Source: CAYQQU01 sp964419545
Lineage (GTDB): Bacteria; Bacteroidota; Bacteroidia; Chitinophagales; Saprospiraceae
NCBI GenBank assembly: GCA_964419545.1
Contig: CAYQQU010000073.1
Location: 1-26,033 of the forward strand
Length of the DNA stretch: 26,033 bases
Reading direction: 5' to 3'
Within the stretch, counting starts at the first letter, position 1. Each line of letters opens with the position of its first letter. A model generated the notes under the pieces. The model made no database searches. It saw only the letters and a list, made by a program, of their open reading frames with translations, and was not told the origin of the DNA. The position numbers and the translations under genes are program-made. Shown in pieces: positions 5,998-21,386 of the stretch.

Positions 5998-8817
5998 ATG
6001 CTGGAACCTATGTCCAAGTTATACCCGCTCATCGTTTTCCTCTTAGCCTTGCTGTTCACGCCGCATAGCGCTTTCGCCACCCACAACCGCGCCGGCGAAA
6101 TTACCATTGAACAGGTCTTCGACTGCGACGGCCCCGACGGCGGCCTCACTGTGCGCGCCAAGATCACCACTTACACCAAGGCTTCCAGCGTGCGCGCCGA
6201 CCGCGATACGCTCACCATCTGCTGGGGCGACGGCATCTGCGAACGCGTGCCCCGCGACAACGGCCCCGGCAATCCGCCGCAAGGCGAACTGCTCGATAAC
6301 GACACGAAGCGCAACTTTTACATCGCGACGCATACCTACCCCGCCCGGGGCCAGTACACCATCTCCATGCAGGACCCCAACCGCAACGGCGGCATCCTCA
6401 ACGTAAATTTCCCGAATTCCGACCAGATCAAATTTTACCTGGAAACCATCTACACCATCCCCAACCCGCAATTTCAGGGTTGTAACGATACGCCCGTACT
6501 GCTGCAGCCGCCCATCGATATCGGCTGCGTCGGGCAGGTGTTTACCCACAATCCCAATGCTTATGACCCCAACGGCGACAGCCTCTCCTACCACCTCACC
6601 GTCCCGCTGATGGACGAAGATCAGCCGGTGCCCAACTACGTCTGGCCCGATCAGATCTCGCCGGGCCCCAACAACCGGCTGAACATCGACCCCCGCACCG
6701 GCGAAATCGTCTGGGACGCGCCACAGGAACCCGGCGAATACAACCTGGCGATGATCATCGTCGAATACCGCAACGGATTCCCCATCGATACCATTCTGCG
6801 CGATATGCAGATCCTCATCGAAGAATGCGACAACCGCCCGCCGGTAGTCGAAACATCCATCGACGAGATCTGCGTCATCGCCGGCGAACTCGTGGAGATC
6901 GACGTTACCGCCACCGCTCCCCTCTTCGAAGTCGAACAGCAGGTACGCCTCACCGCCCTGGGCGGCCCCTTCGAAGTACCCTACAGCCCGGCTACTTTCG
7001 AACCGGATAATAACTTTTTCCAGGAAGACCCCGTCAACAAAGTGTTCCGCTGGCAAACGGCCTGCGAACATATCGGCGATCAGTTTTATTCCGTCGTCTT
7101 CAAAGCAACGGATGACTTTTTCGGGGATTCCACCGGACTGGCAACCCTCAAAACCGTGCGCATTAAGGTGGTGGGACCGCCTCCCGAAGCGGTCGACGCC
7201 GAGTCCAGCCGCGACACCATCCGCATCACCTGGGACCAACCCTATTTCTGCGAAGAAGCCGAAGACCAGTACTTCCGGGGCTTTACCGTCTGGCGACGCG
7301 AAGGCCAGAACCCCTTCCCCATCGACGAGTGCCTGCCGGGACTGGAAGGGCGCGGCTACGAAAAGCTGACCGAAGACCCGATCATCCAATTCGAGGAAGG
7401 CCGCTACTTCTTCCTGGACACCAACGTGGAACGGGGACGTACGTATTGCTACCGCATCCTCGCCGAATTCGCCCGCATCACCCCGGTCGGACAGCTGGCC
7501 TACAACATCGTCGAAAGCCTGCCCTCCGAAGAGATCTGCATACAACTGAACCGGGATATTCCGCTGATCACCAACGTGGACGTCCTGAGCACCGACAATG
7601 CCGCGGGCGAAATGCGCGTCTGCTGGTCCAAACCCCTCGCCAACGAAGAGAACCTCGATACCATCCGCTTCCCGGGCCCCTACCTCTACGAATTGCAGCG
7701 CGCGCCCGGCATGAACGAACCGGAAGCCGAATACGAGACGGTCTGGACTTCCCCCACCTACGAATTTTTCGCCGACGCCAACGACACCTGCTTCGTCGAT
7801 ACGGGGCTGAATACCGAAGGGCAACCCTACACCTATCGCCTTCGCTTTTACACCAGTGACGACCCGATCCCCCTGGGTACTACCCGGCCGGCTTCTTCGG
7901 TCTTCCTGAGTATCTCGCCCTCGGATAATCGCAATATCCTGAGCTGGGACTTCGACGTGCCCTGGATCAATACCCAGTACGTAGTATACCGCGAGGCGAG
8001 CAACGGGGAATTCGTCCTGCTCGATACCGTAGATCAGGAAACTACCTACACCGATTTCGGCCTGGCCAACGGCGACCGCTACTGCTACCGCATCGAAAGC
8101 ATCGGCAGCTACGGGGTGGAAGGAGTCGTCAGCCCGATCATCAACTTTTCGCAGAAAGCCTGCGGCGTTCCGGAAGACAATATTCCACCCTGCGCCCCCG
8201 TGCTGGAAGTGAGCAATATCTGCGACGAACTGGTGAGCTGCGCGGATGAAGAAGCCCTCTTCAATACCTTAAGATGGCGAATCGAGCCCGAAACCTGCGA
8301 AGACCCCAGCGACGTGGTCGGCTACAACGTTTACTACGCACCGATCGAAGGCGCCGATTTCAGCGTGATCGCCCGCTTCGATGAGGCCGGCGAGCTCACC
8401 TACGAGCACAAACCGGAAATGGGCATCGCCGGCTGCTACGCCGTCACGGCGGTCGATTCCTTCCAGGTCAATGAAAGTGCTTTCAGCGAGATCATCTGCG
8501 TGGACAACTGCCCGTTCTATACCCTGCCCAATACCTTTACGCCCAACGGCGACGGACAAAACGACACCTTCCGGCCTTTCCCCTACTGCTTCGTGGAAAG
8601 CGTCGACTTTCAGGTGTTCAACCGCTGGGGGCAGCTGGTTTACCGCACCGAAGACGCCAATATCAACTGGACGGGCGTCAACCTCAACGGCCAGGAACTG
8701 GCGGAGGGCGTTTACTACTTCACCTGCCGCGTCTTCGAACGCCGGGTCAGCGGCATCGAACTCAGCGACCAGGTGATTACCGGATACATCGAACTGATCC
8801 GGGGCGGCAGCAGGTAA
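5998..8817 (+). CDS. secreted protein with fibronectin-like repeats and T9SS type B (gliding motility-associated) C-terminal domain
   Basis: A 939-residue exported protein. The N-terminus has a signal peptide (hydrophobic IVFLLALLF, cleavage probably after SAFA), and mature ATHNRAGEI is a start shared by many Saprospiria surface proteins. A cadherin/PKD-like region follows (DPNGDSLSYHL, then NIDPRTGEIVWDAP). After it come several fibronectin-III-like units with ITWDQP, CWSKP, LSWDFD and TYCYRI signatures. The last 100 residues, beginning NTFTPNGDGQNDTF and including FNRWGQLVY and LAEGVYYF, are the gliding motility-associated C-terminal domain that directs type IX secretion. Cysteines are numerous (more than 20 by eye), which suggests disulfides outside the cell. 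No enzyme domain is visible, so adhesion or a matrix role is inferred. An alternative ATG at 6010 (MSKLYPL) gives a more typical positively charged signal-peptide start. Confidence 0.9.
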   Translation: MLEPMSKLYPLIVFLLALLFTPHSAFATHNRAGEITIEQVFDCDGPDGGLTVRAKITTYTKASSVRADRDTLTICWGDGICERVPRDNGPGNPPQGELLDNDTKRNFYIATHTYPARGQYTISMQDPNRNGGILNVNFPNSDQIKFYLETIYTIPNPQFQGCNDTPVLLQPPIDIGCVGQVFTHNPNAYDPNGDSLSYHLTVPLMDEDQPVPNYVWPDQISPGPNNRLNIDPRTGEIVWDAPQEPGEYNLAMIIVEYRNGFPIDTILRDMQILIEECDNRPPVVETSIDEICVIAGELVEIDVTATAPLFEVEQQVRLTALGGPFEVPYSPATFEPDNNFFQEDPVNKVFRWQTACEHIGDQFYSVVFKATDDFFGDSTGLATLKTVRIKVVGPPPEAVDAESSRDTIRITWDQPYFCEEAEDQYFRGFTVWRREGQNPFPIDECLPGLEGRGYEKLTEDPIIQFEEGRYFFLDTNVERGRTYCYRILAEFARITPVGQLAYNIVESLPSEEICIQLNRDIPLITNVDVLSTDNAAGEMRVCWSKPLANEENLDTIRFPGPYLYELQRAPGMNEPEAEYETVWTSPTYEFFADANDTCFVDTGLNTEGQPYTYRLRFYTSDDPIPLGTTRPASSVFLSISPSDNRNILSWDFDVPWINTQYVVYREASNGEFVLLDTVDQETTYTDFGLANGDRYCYRIESIGSYGVEGVVSPIINFSQKACGVPEDNIPPCAPVLEVSNICDELVSCADEEALFNTLRWRIEPETCEDPSDVVGYNVYYAPIEGADFSVIARFDEAGELTYEHKPEMGIAGCYAVTAVDSFQVNESAFSEIICVDNCPFYTLPNTFTPNGDGQNDTFRPFPYCFVESVDFQVFNRWGQLVYRTEDANINWTGVNLNGQELAEGVYYFTCRVFERRVSGIELSDQVITGYIELIRGGSR

Positions 8818-8904
8818 TTTTGAAACCGGAAGGGTCATAAAAACGCTTTAATTTGAACAATACGCCCTATTTTCCCGTCTCCTATTCCAAATTGCACAGT
8901 TGAT

Positions 8905-9504
8905 ATGTTTACGGGAATAATCGAAGCGCTCGGCAGGGTACAAAAAATCCGGCGCGAAGGCAGTAATGTCCACTTCACGGTTCAATCCGCGATATCCAAT
9001 GAATTGAAGATCGACCAGAGCGTCTCGCATAACGGCGTCTGCCTGACGGTAGTCGGCCTGGACGGCGACACCCATATCGTCACCGCCGTTGAAGAGACCC
9101 TGAAACGCTCCAATCTCGGCGACTGGCGGGAAGGCAGCCCCGTCAATCTGGAACGCAGCATGCGTTCTGACGGACGCCTGGACGGCCATATTGTGCAGGG
9201 CCACGTCGACGCCACCGGAACCTGCACGGCCGTAGAGGAAACCGGCGGCAGCTGGTATTTTCGTTTCCAATACCAGCCGACGGAGGAACACCTGCTGGTC
9301 GACAAAGGGTCGGTCAGCATCAACGGCGTAAGCCTGACGGTGGTTGCGCCCGAAAACGACCGGTTTTCCGTAGCGATCATCCCCTATACCTACGAGCATA
9401 CCAACTTCAACGCCCTCCGCCCGGGTGACCGCGTCAACCTCGAATTTGACGTCATCGGAAAATACATCGCCCGGTACGTGGCGCTCTATCTGAAAGACCG
9501 CTAA
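8905..9504 (+). CDS. ribE: riboflavin synthase, alpha subunit
   Basis: Riboflavin synthase converts two molecules of 6,7-dimethyl-8-ribityllumazine into riboflavin and 5-amino-6-ribitylamino-uracil. The 199 residues form the two tandem lumazine-binding barrels of the family. The first starts MFTGIIEALGRV and contains VSHNGVCLTVV. The second starts near GHIVQGHVDATGTC and contains SVSINGVSLTVV. The start is fixed by the near-universal MFTGI N-terminus. No FMN riboswitch is seen in the 87 bp upstream and no other riboflavin gene is adjacent, so the gene appears to stand alone. Confidence 0.97.
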   Translation: MFTGIIEALGRVQKIRREGSNVHFTVQSAISNELKIDQSVSHNGVCLTVVGLDGDTHIVTAVEETLKRSNLGDWREGSPVNLERSMRSDGRLDGHIVQGHVDATGTCTAVEETGGSWYFRFQYQPTEEHLLVDKGSVSINGVSLTVVAPENDRFSVAIIPYTYEHTNFNALRPGDRVNLEFDVIGKYIARYVALYLKDR

Positions 9505-9561
9505 CTCAACGGCACTGACAAAAATCAACCTCCGCGGCTGATATCCGTCATTGGTATTTCA

Positions 9562-9591
9562 TGGTTACAAGGTTGACCTTACCGGTAACCA
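9562..9591. promoter_or_regulatory. inverted repeat just upstream of the SDR gene
   Basis: TGGTTAC (9562-9568) and GTAACCA (9585-9591) form a perfect 7-bp inverted repeat. It encloses a second near-concentric palindrome, AAGGTTGACCTT (9569-9580). The right arm ends seven bases before the ATG at 9599. The position suits an operator or a translational hairpin. No regulator is identified. Confidence 0.35.
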
Positions 9592-9598
9592 AGAAACA

Positions 9599-10477
9599 AT
9601 GAAAACAGCGAATACCAGTTTGCCCCTTTCCGGACAAGTAGCGTGGATTACCGGCGCTTCTTCCGGCCTGGGCGCCCAGCTTACCTTTGAATTTGCCGAG
9701 CGCGGCGCCGACCTCATCCTCTCCGCCCGCAACCTTACGAACTTGGAAGAGGTAAAATCTCAACTTTCCGCCTACCCGGTCAGCGTCCACCTGCTTCCGC
9801 TGGACCTAGAGCAGCTCGAACAACTGCCGGCCAAAGTGGATCAGGCGCTTTCCCTTGCCGGCCGGGTGGATATCCTCGTCAATAACGCCGGCCTCGCCAT
9901 CCGGGACTTCGCGCTGGCCACCAGCCCGGAAGTCGACCAAAAACTCATGAATATCAATTATTTCGGGCCGGTCTTGCTGACCAAACGCCTCCTGCCCCAC
10001 CTGCTGGCACGGGGCACGGGACAAGTGGTTGTGGTCAGCAGCTTGTCCGGAAAATTCGGGGTGCCCCGCACGGCTGCCTACGCCGCTTCCAAGCACGCGC
10101 TGCACGGCTTTTTCGAGACCCTACGCAGTGAGATCGCCCCTTCGGACATCCACATCACCATCATCGTCCCGGGCATGATCAAGACCGAGATCACCGCACA
10201 CGCCTTGCAGGGGGACGGATCGACCTTCGGCCGGCTGGAAAAATCTTTCAAAACCGCTTATCCGGTAAAAAAAGCAGCCCGGAAAATGATGCAGGCCATT
10301 TTGCGCAAACGCGAAGAAGTTTTCGTCGGCGGTCACGAACGGTTCACCCTTTTTCTGCACCGATTATCCCCCTACCTCTTGCGACGATTCATCCGCAGTC
10401 ATCCTTTGCGACGCTTGCGAAAATGGCAACAACTATTTACCGCCAAGAAAAAAAATAACCATGACGTGGTTCGATAA
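9599..10477 (+). CDS. short-chain dehydrogenase/reductase (SDR family)
   Basis: A classical SDR oxidoreductase of 292 residues. It has the cofactor motif TGASSGLG (18-25), NNAG (95-98), and the catalytic triad Ser148, Tyr161 and Lys165 (YAASK). The PGMIKTEIT segment (191-199) follows as in related enzymes. A basic, hydrophobic C-terminal tail (about 246-292) may bind a membrane. This resembles the DHRS7-like group, but the substrate cannot be read from sequence. I chose ATG 9599; a longer in-frame TTG start at 9551 would place the upstream inverted repeat inside the gene. The end overlaps the CoA transferase gene by 17 bases, so the two are probably one operon, which hints at acyl-CoA or keto-acid metabolism. 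Confidence 0.9.
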   Translation: MKTANTSLPLSGQVAWITGASSGLGAQLTFEFAERGADLILSARNLTNLEEVKSQLSAYPVSVHLLPLDLEQLEQLPAKVDQALSLAGRVDILVNNAGLAIRDFALATSPEVDQKLMNINYFGPVLLTKRLLPHLLARGTGQVVVVSSLSGKFGVPRTAAYAASKHALHGFFETLRSEIAPSDIHITIIVPGMIKTEITAHALQGDGSTFGRLEKSFKTAYPVKKAARKMMQAILRKREEVFVGGHERFTLFLHRLSPYLLRRFIRSHPLRRLRKWQQLFTAKKKNNHDVVR

Positions 10478-12188
10478 ACTCAAACTCATCGCGCACATCC
10501 TGCGCTGGCGGCTCACCTGGGGCCGGTATTCGCTCGACTACCGCCCCCGCCGGGTAGCTTCCCCGAAGTTCATCACCGCACGGCAGGCCGCCGCTCTTAT
10601 CCCCGACGGCGCTTGTCTTTTTTCCAGCGGTATCGGCGGTAACGCCCGCTGCTCGATTTTTTTCTTCGCCATCCGCCACCGGTTTAAAACAAGGGGCCGC
10701 CCCCGCAAGCTCACCTGGATCAACGGCGGCGCCCAGGGGTCGCGCGGCCGGGTGCCGGGCACGGTGGAAGACCTGGGCGTCCCCGGCCTGATGGATACCT
10801 ACATCGCCGCCCACCTGGAAACGGCGAAAGCCCAGCTGCGCCTCGCACAAGCGGGTCAGCTGGCGCTCTACACCCTGCCCCAGGGTATCATTGCACTACT
10901 GCTGAACGAACAAGCCAAAGGACGCCCCTGGCTGCATTCCAAAGTTGGGCTGGGCACCTTCCTCGACCCCGCGGCGGGCGGCGGGTCGGGAGTCGTTCCA
11001 TCCGGCCCGGAACGCTTTATCGCTTCCGACGGCCAGATCCTGAGCTACACCATGCCCCAACCCGACTTCGCCCTGTTCAACGCTCCTTATGCCGACGCCG
11101 AAGGCAATATCTATTTCCACCACGCCGCTACCCTGACGGAAAATATTCCTTCCATCTGCTCGGTACGCCGACACCATGGCCAGGTGCTGGCGACCGTGGC
11201 CGCAATTATTCCCAAAGACGCCGACCGCATCAGCGTCCCGGCGCGCTTCGTCGATCACATCGTCGTCAACCCCTACAGTGAACAGACCGCCAGCGTTCTC
11301 CAGCGCCGCTACTGGCCCGTTTTCACCCCGGAGAGCACCGAAGCCATCCGGCCGGCGATCGAACGACTGAAATTCATCAATACCTTTCTGAAAATCACCC
11401 CCGTACGCACCGAGATCGGGAATCTGATGGCGCGGCTGGGGGCCAGCCTTTTCCTGCAAAACGTACCCAATGGAGGGACCATCAATATCGGCGTGGGCTT
11501 CCCGGAAGAGGTCGCCCGGATAGTGGTGGAACACGACCTGGTCAAAGATTACACCTTCACCACCGAGGCGGGCTCCTACGGCGGGCTTCCCACTCCCGGC
11601 ATCTTTTTCGGCGCAGCCATTCGGCCGGAGCACCTGGAATCCAGCACCGCCATGTTCGAACGCTATCACCGGCATCTGGACATGGCCGTACTCGGCTTTT
11701 TGCAGGTCGACAGCCAGGGTAATGTCAACGTCTCCAAAAGAGGCCCCAGCGTTACAGACTACGTGGGGCCGGGCGGGCTCCCGGATATCATCCACGGCGC
11801 CCGGCGCATCATCTTCATCGGCGCCTGGATGCACGGAGCGGAATTTTCCTTGCAAAACGACCGGGTACGGCTCCAAAAGCCGGGTATCCCCAAATTTGTA
11901 CCCCAGGTGGATGAGGTGACTTTCAATGGGCAGGTGGCCCTGCAAAACGGCAAAAAGGTCTTCTACGTCACCACCGTCGGCTTTTTCCAGCTCACGCCCC
12001 ACGGCCTGCAGCTCATGGCCCGCTTCCCGGGTATCGATATCGAAAGGGATATCCTGCAACAAACAAAGGCCCGTATCTACCTGCCTCCCGGCGAGACGGT
12101 CCCGGTGGTGCACCCGAAAATAATGACTGCCAAGGCATTTGACCCCAAGCTGCCTCCGACGCTGCGGAAAAAGGTGGCTTCCCTGTGA
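10461..12188 (+). CDS. fused two-domain (alpha-beta) family I CoA transferase
   Basis: A 575-residue protein that looks like a fused 3-oxoacid/propionate-type CoA transferase (YdiF/Pct group), which moves CoA between an acyl-CoA and a free acid. The first domain (about 35-300) has RQAAALIPDGACLFSSGIGGN and the segment DFALFNAPYADAEGNIYF. The second (about 315-575) has NIGVGFPEEVARIV and the catalytic segment TTEAGSYGGLP, where Glu369 is the expected thioester-forming residue. GNVNVSK and GPGGLPDII match later conserved parts. It carries an N-terminal extension of about 30 residues before the first domain. The start overlaps the SDR gene by 17 bases and is an ATG. The true substrate is unknown. 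Confidence 0.85.
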   Translation: MTWFDKLKLIAHILRWRLTWGRYSLDYRPRRVASPKFITARQAAALIPDGACLFSSGIGGNARCSIFFFAIRHRFKTRGRPRKLTWINGGAQGSRGRVPGTVEDLGVPGLMDTYIAAHLETAKAQLRLAQAGQLALYTLPQGIIALLLNEQAKGRPWLHSKVGLGTFLDPAAGGGSGVVPSGPERFIASDGQILSYTMPQPDFALFNAPYADAEGNIYFHHAATLTENIPSICSVRRHHGQVLATVAAIIPKDADRISVPARFVDHIVVNPYSEQTASVLQRRYWPVFTPESTEAIRPAIERLKFINTFLKITPVRTEIGNLMARLGASLFLQNVPNGGTINIGVGFPEEVARIVVEHDLVKDYTFTTEAGSYGGLPTPGIFFGAAIRPEHLESSTAMFERYHRHLDMAVLGFLQVDSQGNVNVSKRGPSVTDYVGPGGLPDIIHGARRIIFIGAWMHGAEFSLQNDRVRLQKPGIPKFVPQVDEVTFNGQVALQNGKKVFYVTTVGFFQLTPHGLQLMARFPGIDIERDILQQTKARIYLPPGETVPVVHPKIMTAKAFDPKLPPTLRKKVASL

Positions 12189-12212
12189 GTCACTACTGAA
12201 TAATCCGGGCTA

Positions 12213-12374
12213 ATACCATTTTTTAGATGGACTGTCGTAAATAGAAATCAGGTTATTTTGCGGCTAATCGAGGCAAAAAACGTAGATATAGCTGGGGCTA
12301 CATCGAGGCTTTTTAACGAAGAGTAGTCGCAAAAGAAGCGATTTTTATACGACACTTCTTCTAAAAAATGGTAT
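12213..12374. repeat. 162-bp palindromic, MITE-like element
   Basis: The ends form an inverted repeat. Positions 12213-12227 (ATACCATTTTTTAGA) are a perfect reverse complement of 12360-12374, and the pairing continues to 27 bases per arm with three mismatches (12213-12239 with 12348-12374). Inner parts also pair imperfectly (TTTTGCG near 12256 with CGCAAAA near 12328), so the whole element can fold into one long hairpin. It holds no open reading frame. Two direct copies of ATCGAGGC lie at 12267 and 12302. It sits between convergent genes. A non-autonomous transposon remnant or a dispersed palindromic repeat is most likely. A clear target-site duplication is not visible. Confidence 0.65.
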
Positions 12375-12409
12375 GACTAGCGAAAATTCAACCAACTGGA
12401 GCAACCCCC

Positions 12410-12447
12410 AAACAAGAAAGCCCCCGCTGCTTTCCGGCAACGGGGGC
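12410..12447 (-). terminator. intrinsic terminator of the rpoBC transcript
   Basis: GCCCCCG (12420-12426) pairs with CGGGGGC (12441-12447), and inner bases extend the stem across one mismatch. In the direction of rpoC the hairpin is followed by TTTCTTGTTT. It begins 29 bases after the rpoC stop codon. On the other strand GTCTTTT follows the stem, so it may also stop transcription arriving from the CoA transferase gene. Confidence 0.85.
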
Positions 12448-12475
12448 GTCTTTTAACCCGGATACCTTATTCCGG

Positions 12476-16780
<4,305 letters not shown>

Positions 16781-16812
16781 ATGGTAAAAATATTAGTTAA
16801 GTTATGTGGAAC

Positions 16813-16837
16813 CGGCGCCGGGCCCTACCCGGCGCCG
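16813..16837 (-). promoter_or_regulatory. GC-rich hairpin between rpoB and rpoC
   Basis: GGCGCCGGG (16814-16822) pairs perfectly with CCCGGCGCC (16828-16836) around a 5-base loop. A flanking C-G pair makes the stem 10 bp. It starts six bases after the rpoB stop. No T-tract follows directly, so processing or mRNA stability is likelier than termination. Confidence 0.6.
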
Positions 16838-16842
16838 ACGCC

Positions 16843-20664
<3,822 letters not shown>

Positions 20665-20721
20665 TTGCAACGTTGTTTTTAAAGGAGGCAACTATAAGTG
20701 GCTGTTTTCCCTCGACATGTT

Positions 20722-20752
20722 ATTATACCGAAAAAGTCGACAAAAAGTTCAA
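20722..20752 (-). promoter_or_regulatory. candidate internal promoter upstream of rpoB
   Basis: Read on the minus strand, TTGAAC (20752-20747) is followed after 19 bases by TATAAT (20727-20722), a sigma70-like pair. It lies between the rplL-rpoB hairpins and the rpoB ATG. The surrounding AT-rich stretch contrasts with the GC-rich genes. It does not match the usual Bacteroidota -7 box (TAnnTTTG), so support is modest. Confidence 0.3.
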
Positions 20753-20777
20753 CTAAAATACGTAAATATACAACAAT

Positions 20778-20812
20778 AGGCTTAGCCAGTTGCTGTACAA
20801 CTCGCTAAGCCT
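20778..20812 (-). terminator. candidate attenuator hairpin between rplL and rpoB
   Basis: AGGCTTAGC (20778-20786) pairs perfectly with GCTAAGCCT (20804-20812). After one C-C mismatch, AGTTG pairs with CAACT, giving 14 pairs around a 5-base loop. In the reading direction it is followed by ATTGTTGTATATTT, which is U-rich but broken. E. coli has a partial terminator in the same gap, so an attenuator lowering rpoBC relative to ribosomal protein genes is a reasonable inference. Confidence 0.6.
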
Positions 20813-20825
20813 GCCAACGGCCGTC

Positions 20826-20851
20826 AGCCGGCGGGCGTTCCCGTTCCGGCT
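20826..20851 (-). promoter_or_regulatory. second hairpin in the rplL-rpoB gap
   Basis: AGCCGG and CCGGCT form the outer 6 bp and CGGG and CCCG the inner 4 bp, with a 2-base bulge and a 4-base loop. It stands 18 bases after the rplL stop and upstream of the larger hairpin, making a tandem structure. Confidence 0.5.
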
Positions 20852-20869
20852 TTCGGCAATGGGTAGTCT

Positions 20870-21253
20870 TTACTTCAGCTCGACTTCAGCGCCGAGTTCT
20901 TCCAGTGCTTTCTTGATGCTTTCGGCCTCGTCTTTCGGCACGCCTTCCTTGAGGGTGCTGGGGGCCTCGTCAACCAGCGCTTTGGCGTCTTTGAGCCCAA
21001 GGCCAAGCAGGCCTTTCACTTCTTTGACCACCTTGAGTTTGGCGCTGCCGGCCGAGTTGAGGACTACATCGAATTCCGTTTTTTCCTCTACTGCTGCCGC
21101 TTCACCACCGCCGCCGGCGCCGGGAGCAGCAACTGCAACGGCGGCTGCCGCCGGTTCGATGCCGTATTCCTCCTTCATTATATCAGCCAGTTCGCTCACT
21201 TCTTTGACCGTGAGGTTCACCAGCTGATCTGCAATTGCTTTTAAATCTGCCAT
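20870..21253 (-). CDS. rplL: 50S ribosomal protein L7/L12
   Basis: L7/L12 forms the flexible stalk dimers of the large subunit that recruit and activate translation GTPases such as EF-Tu and EF-G. The 127 residues show the N-terminal dimerisation helices (about 1-33), an Ala/Gly-rich hinge (about 35-57, including VAAPGAGGGGEAAA), and the C-terminal domain (FDVVLNSAGSAKLKVVKEV, then GLGLKDAKALVDEAPSTLKEGV). It follows rplJ after a 133-bp gap containing two stem-loops. No Shine-Dalgarno site is seen; the start is preceded by AT-rich sequence. Confidence 0.98.
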   Translation of the reverse strand: MADLKAIADQLVNLTVKEVSELADIMKEEYGIEPAAAAVAVAAPGAGGGGEAAAVEEKTEFDVVLNSAGSAKLKVVKEVKGLLGLGLKDAKALVDEAPSTLKEGVPKDEAESIKKALEELGAEVELK

Positions 21254-21271
21254 TTCGAACGTTTTTTAAGT

Positions 21272-21300
21272 ACGATAATTTTTTTACAAAAATTTATCGT
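21272..21300 (-). promoter_or_regulatory. AT-rich stem-loop just upstream of rplL
   Basis: ACGATAA (21272-21278) and TTATCGT (21294-21300) are perfect complements, and the T-rich and A-rich inner bases extend the pairing to about 12 of 13 positions. It stands 18 bases upstream of the rplL ATG. Confidence 0.45.
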
Positions 21301-21328
21301 GCGTATTACTTGGAAGCCAAATTCATTG

Positions 21329-21358
21329 GAGGCTCGTTTCCCAGCGGGGTGGAGCCTC
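21329..21358 (-). promoter_or_regulatory. stem-loop after rplJ
   Basis: GAGGCTC (21329-21335) pairs perfectly with GAGCCTC (21352-21358), with a 16-base loop in which CCC and GGG can pair further. It begins 28 bases after the rplJ stop, with no T-tract. Confidence 0.45.
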
Positions 21359-21386
21359 GGGTGTTACCCAAAGAAAAACAGGCGCC

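Noticed and set aside
5871..6170. A 99-codon minus-strand open frame between the ArsC-like gene and the T9SS gene.
   Set aside because: It overlaps the signal-peptide coding region of the T9SS gene in antisense and has no recognisable domain.
8818..8904. Possible FMN riboswitch before ribE.
   Set aside because: The 87-bp gap is too short for the usual element and none of its conserved segments are visible.
20681..20805. A plus-strand AAAGGAGG followed by a GTG-started frame of about 35 codons between rpoB and rplL.
   Set aside because: Shine-Dalgarno sites are not used by other genes here, the frame is short, and it runs through the attenuator hairpin on the opposite strand.
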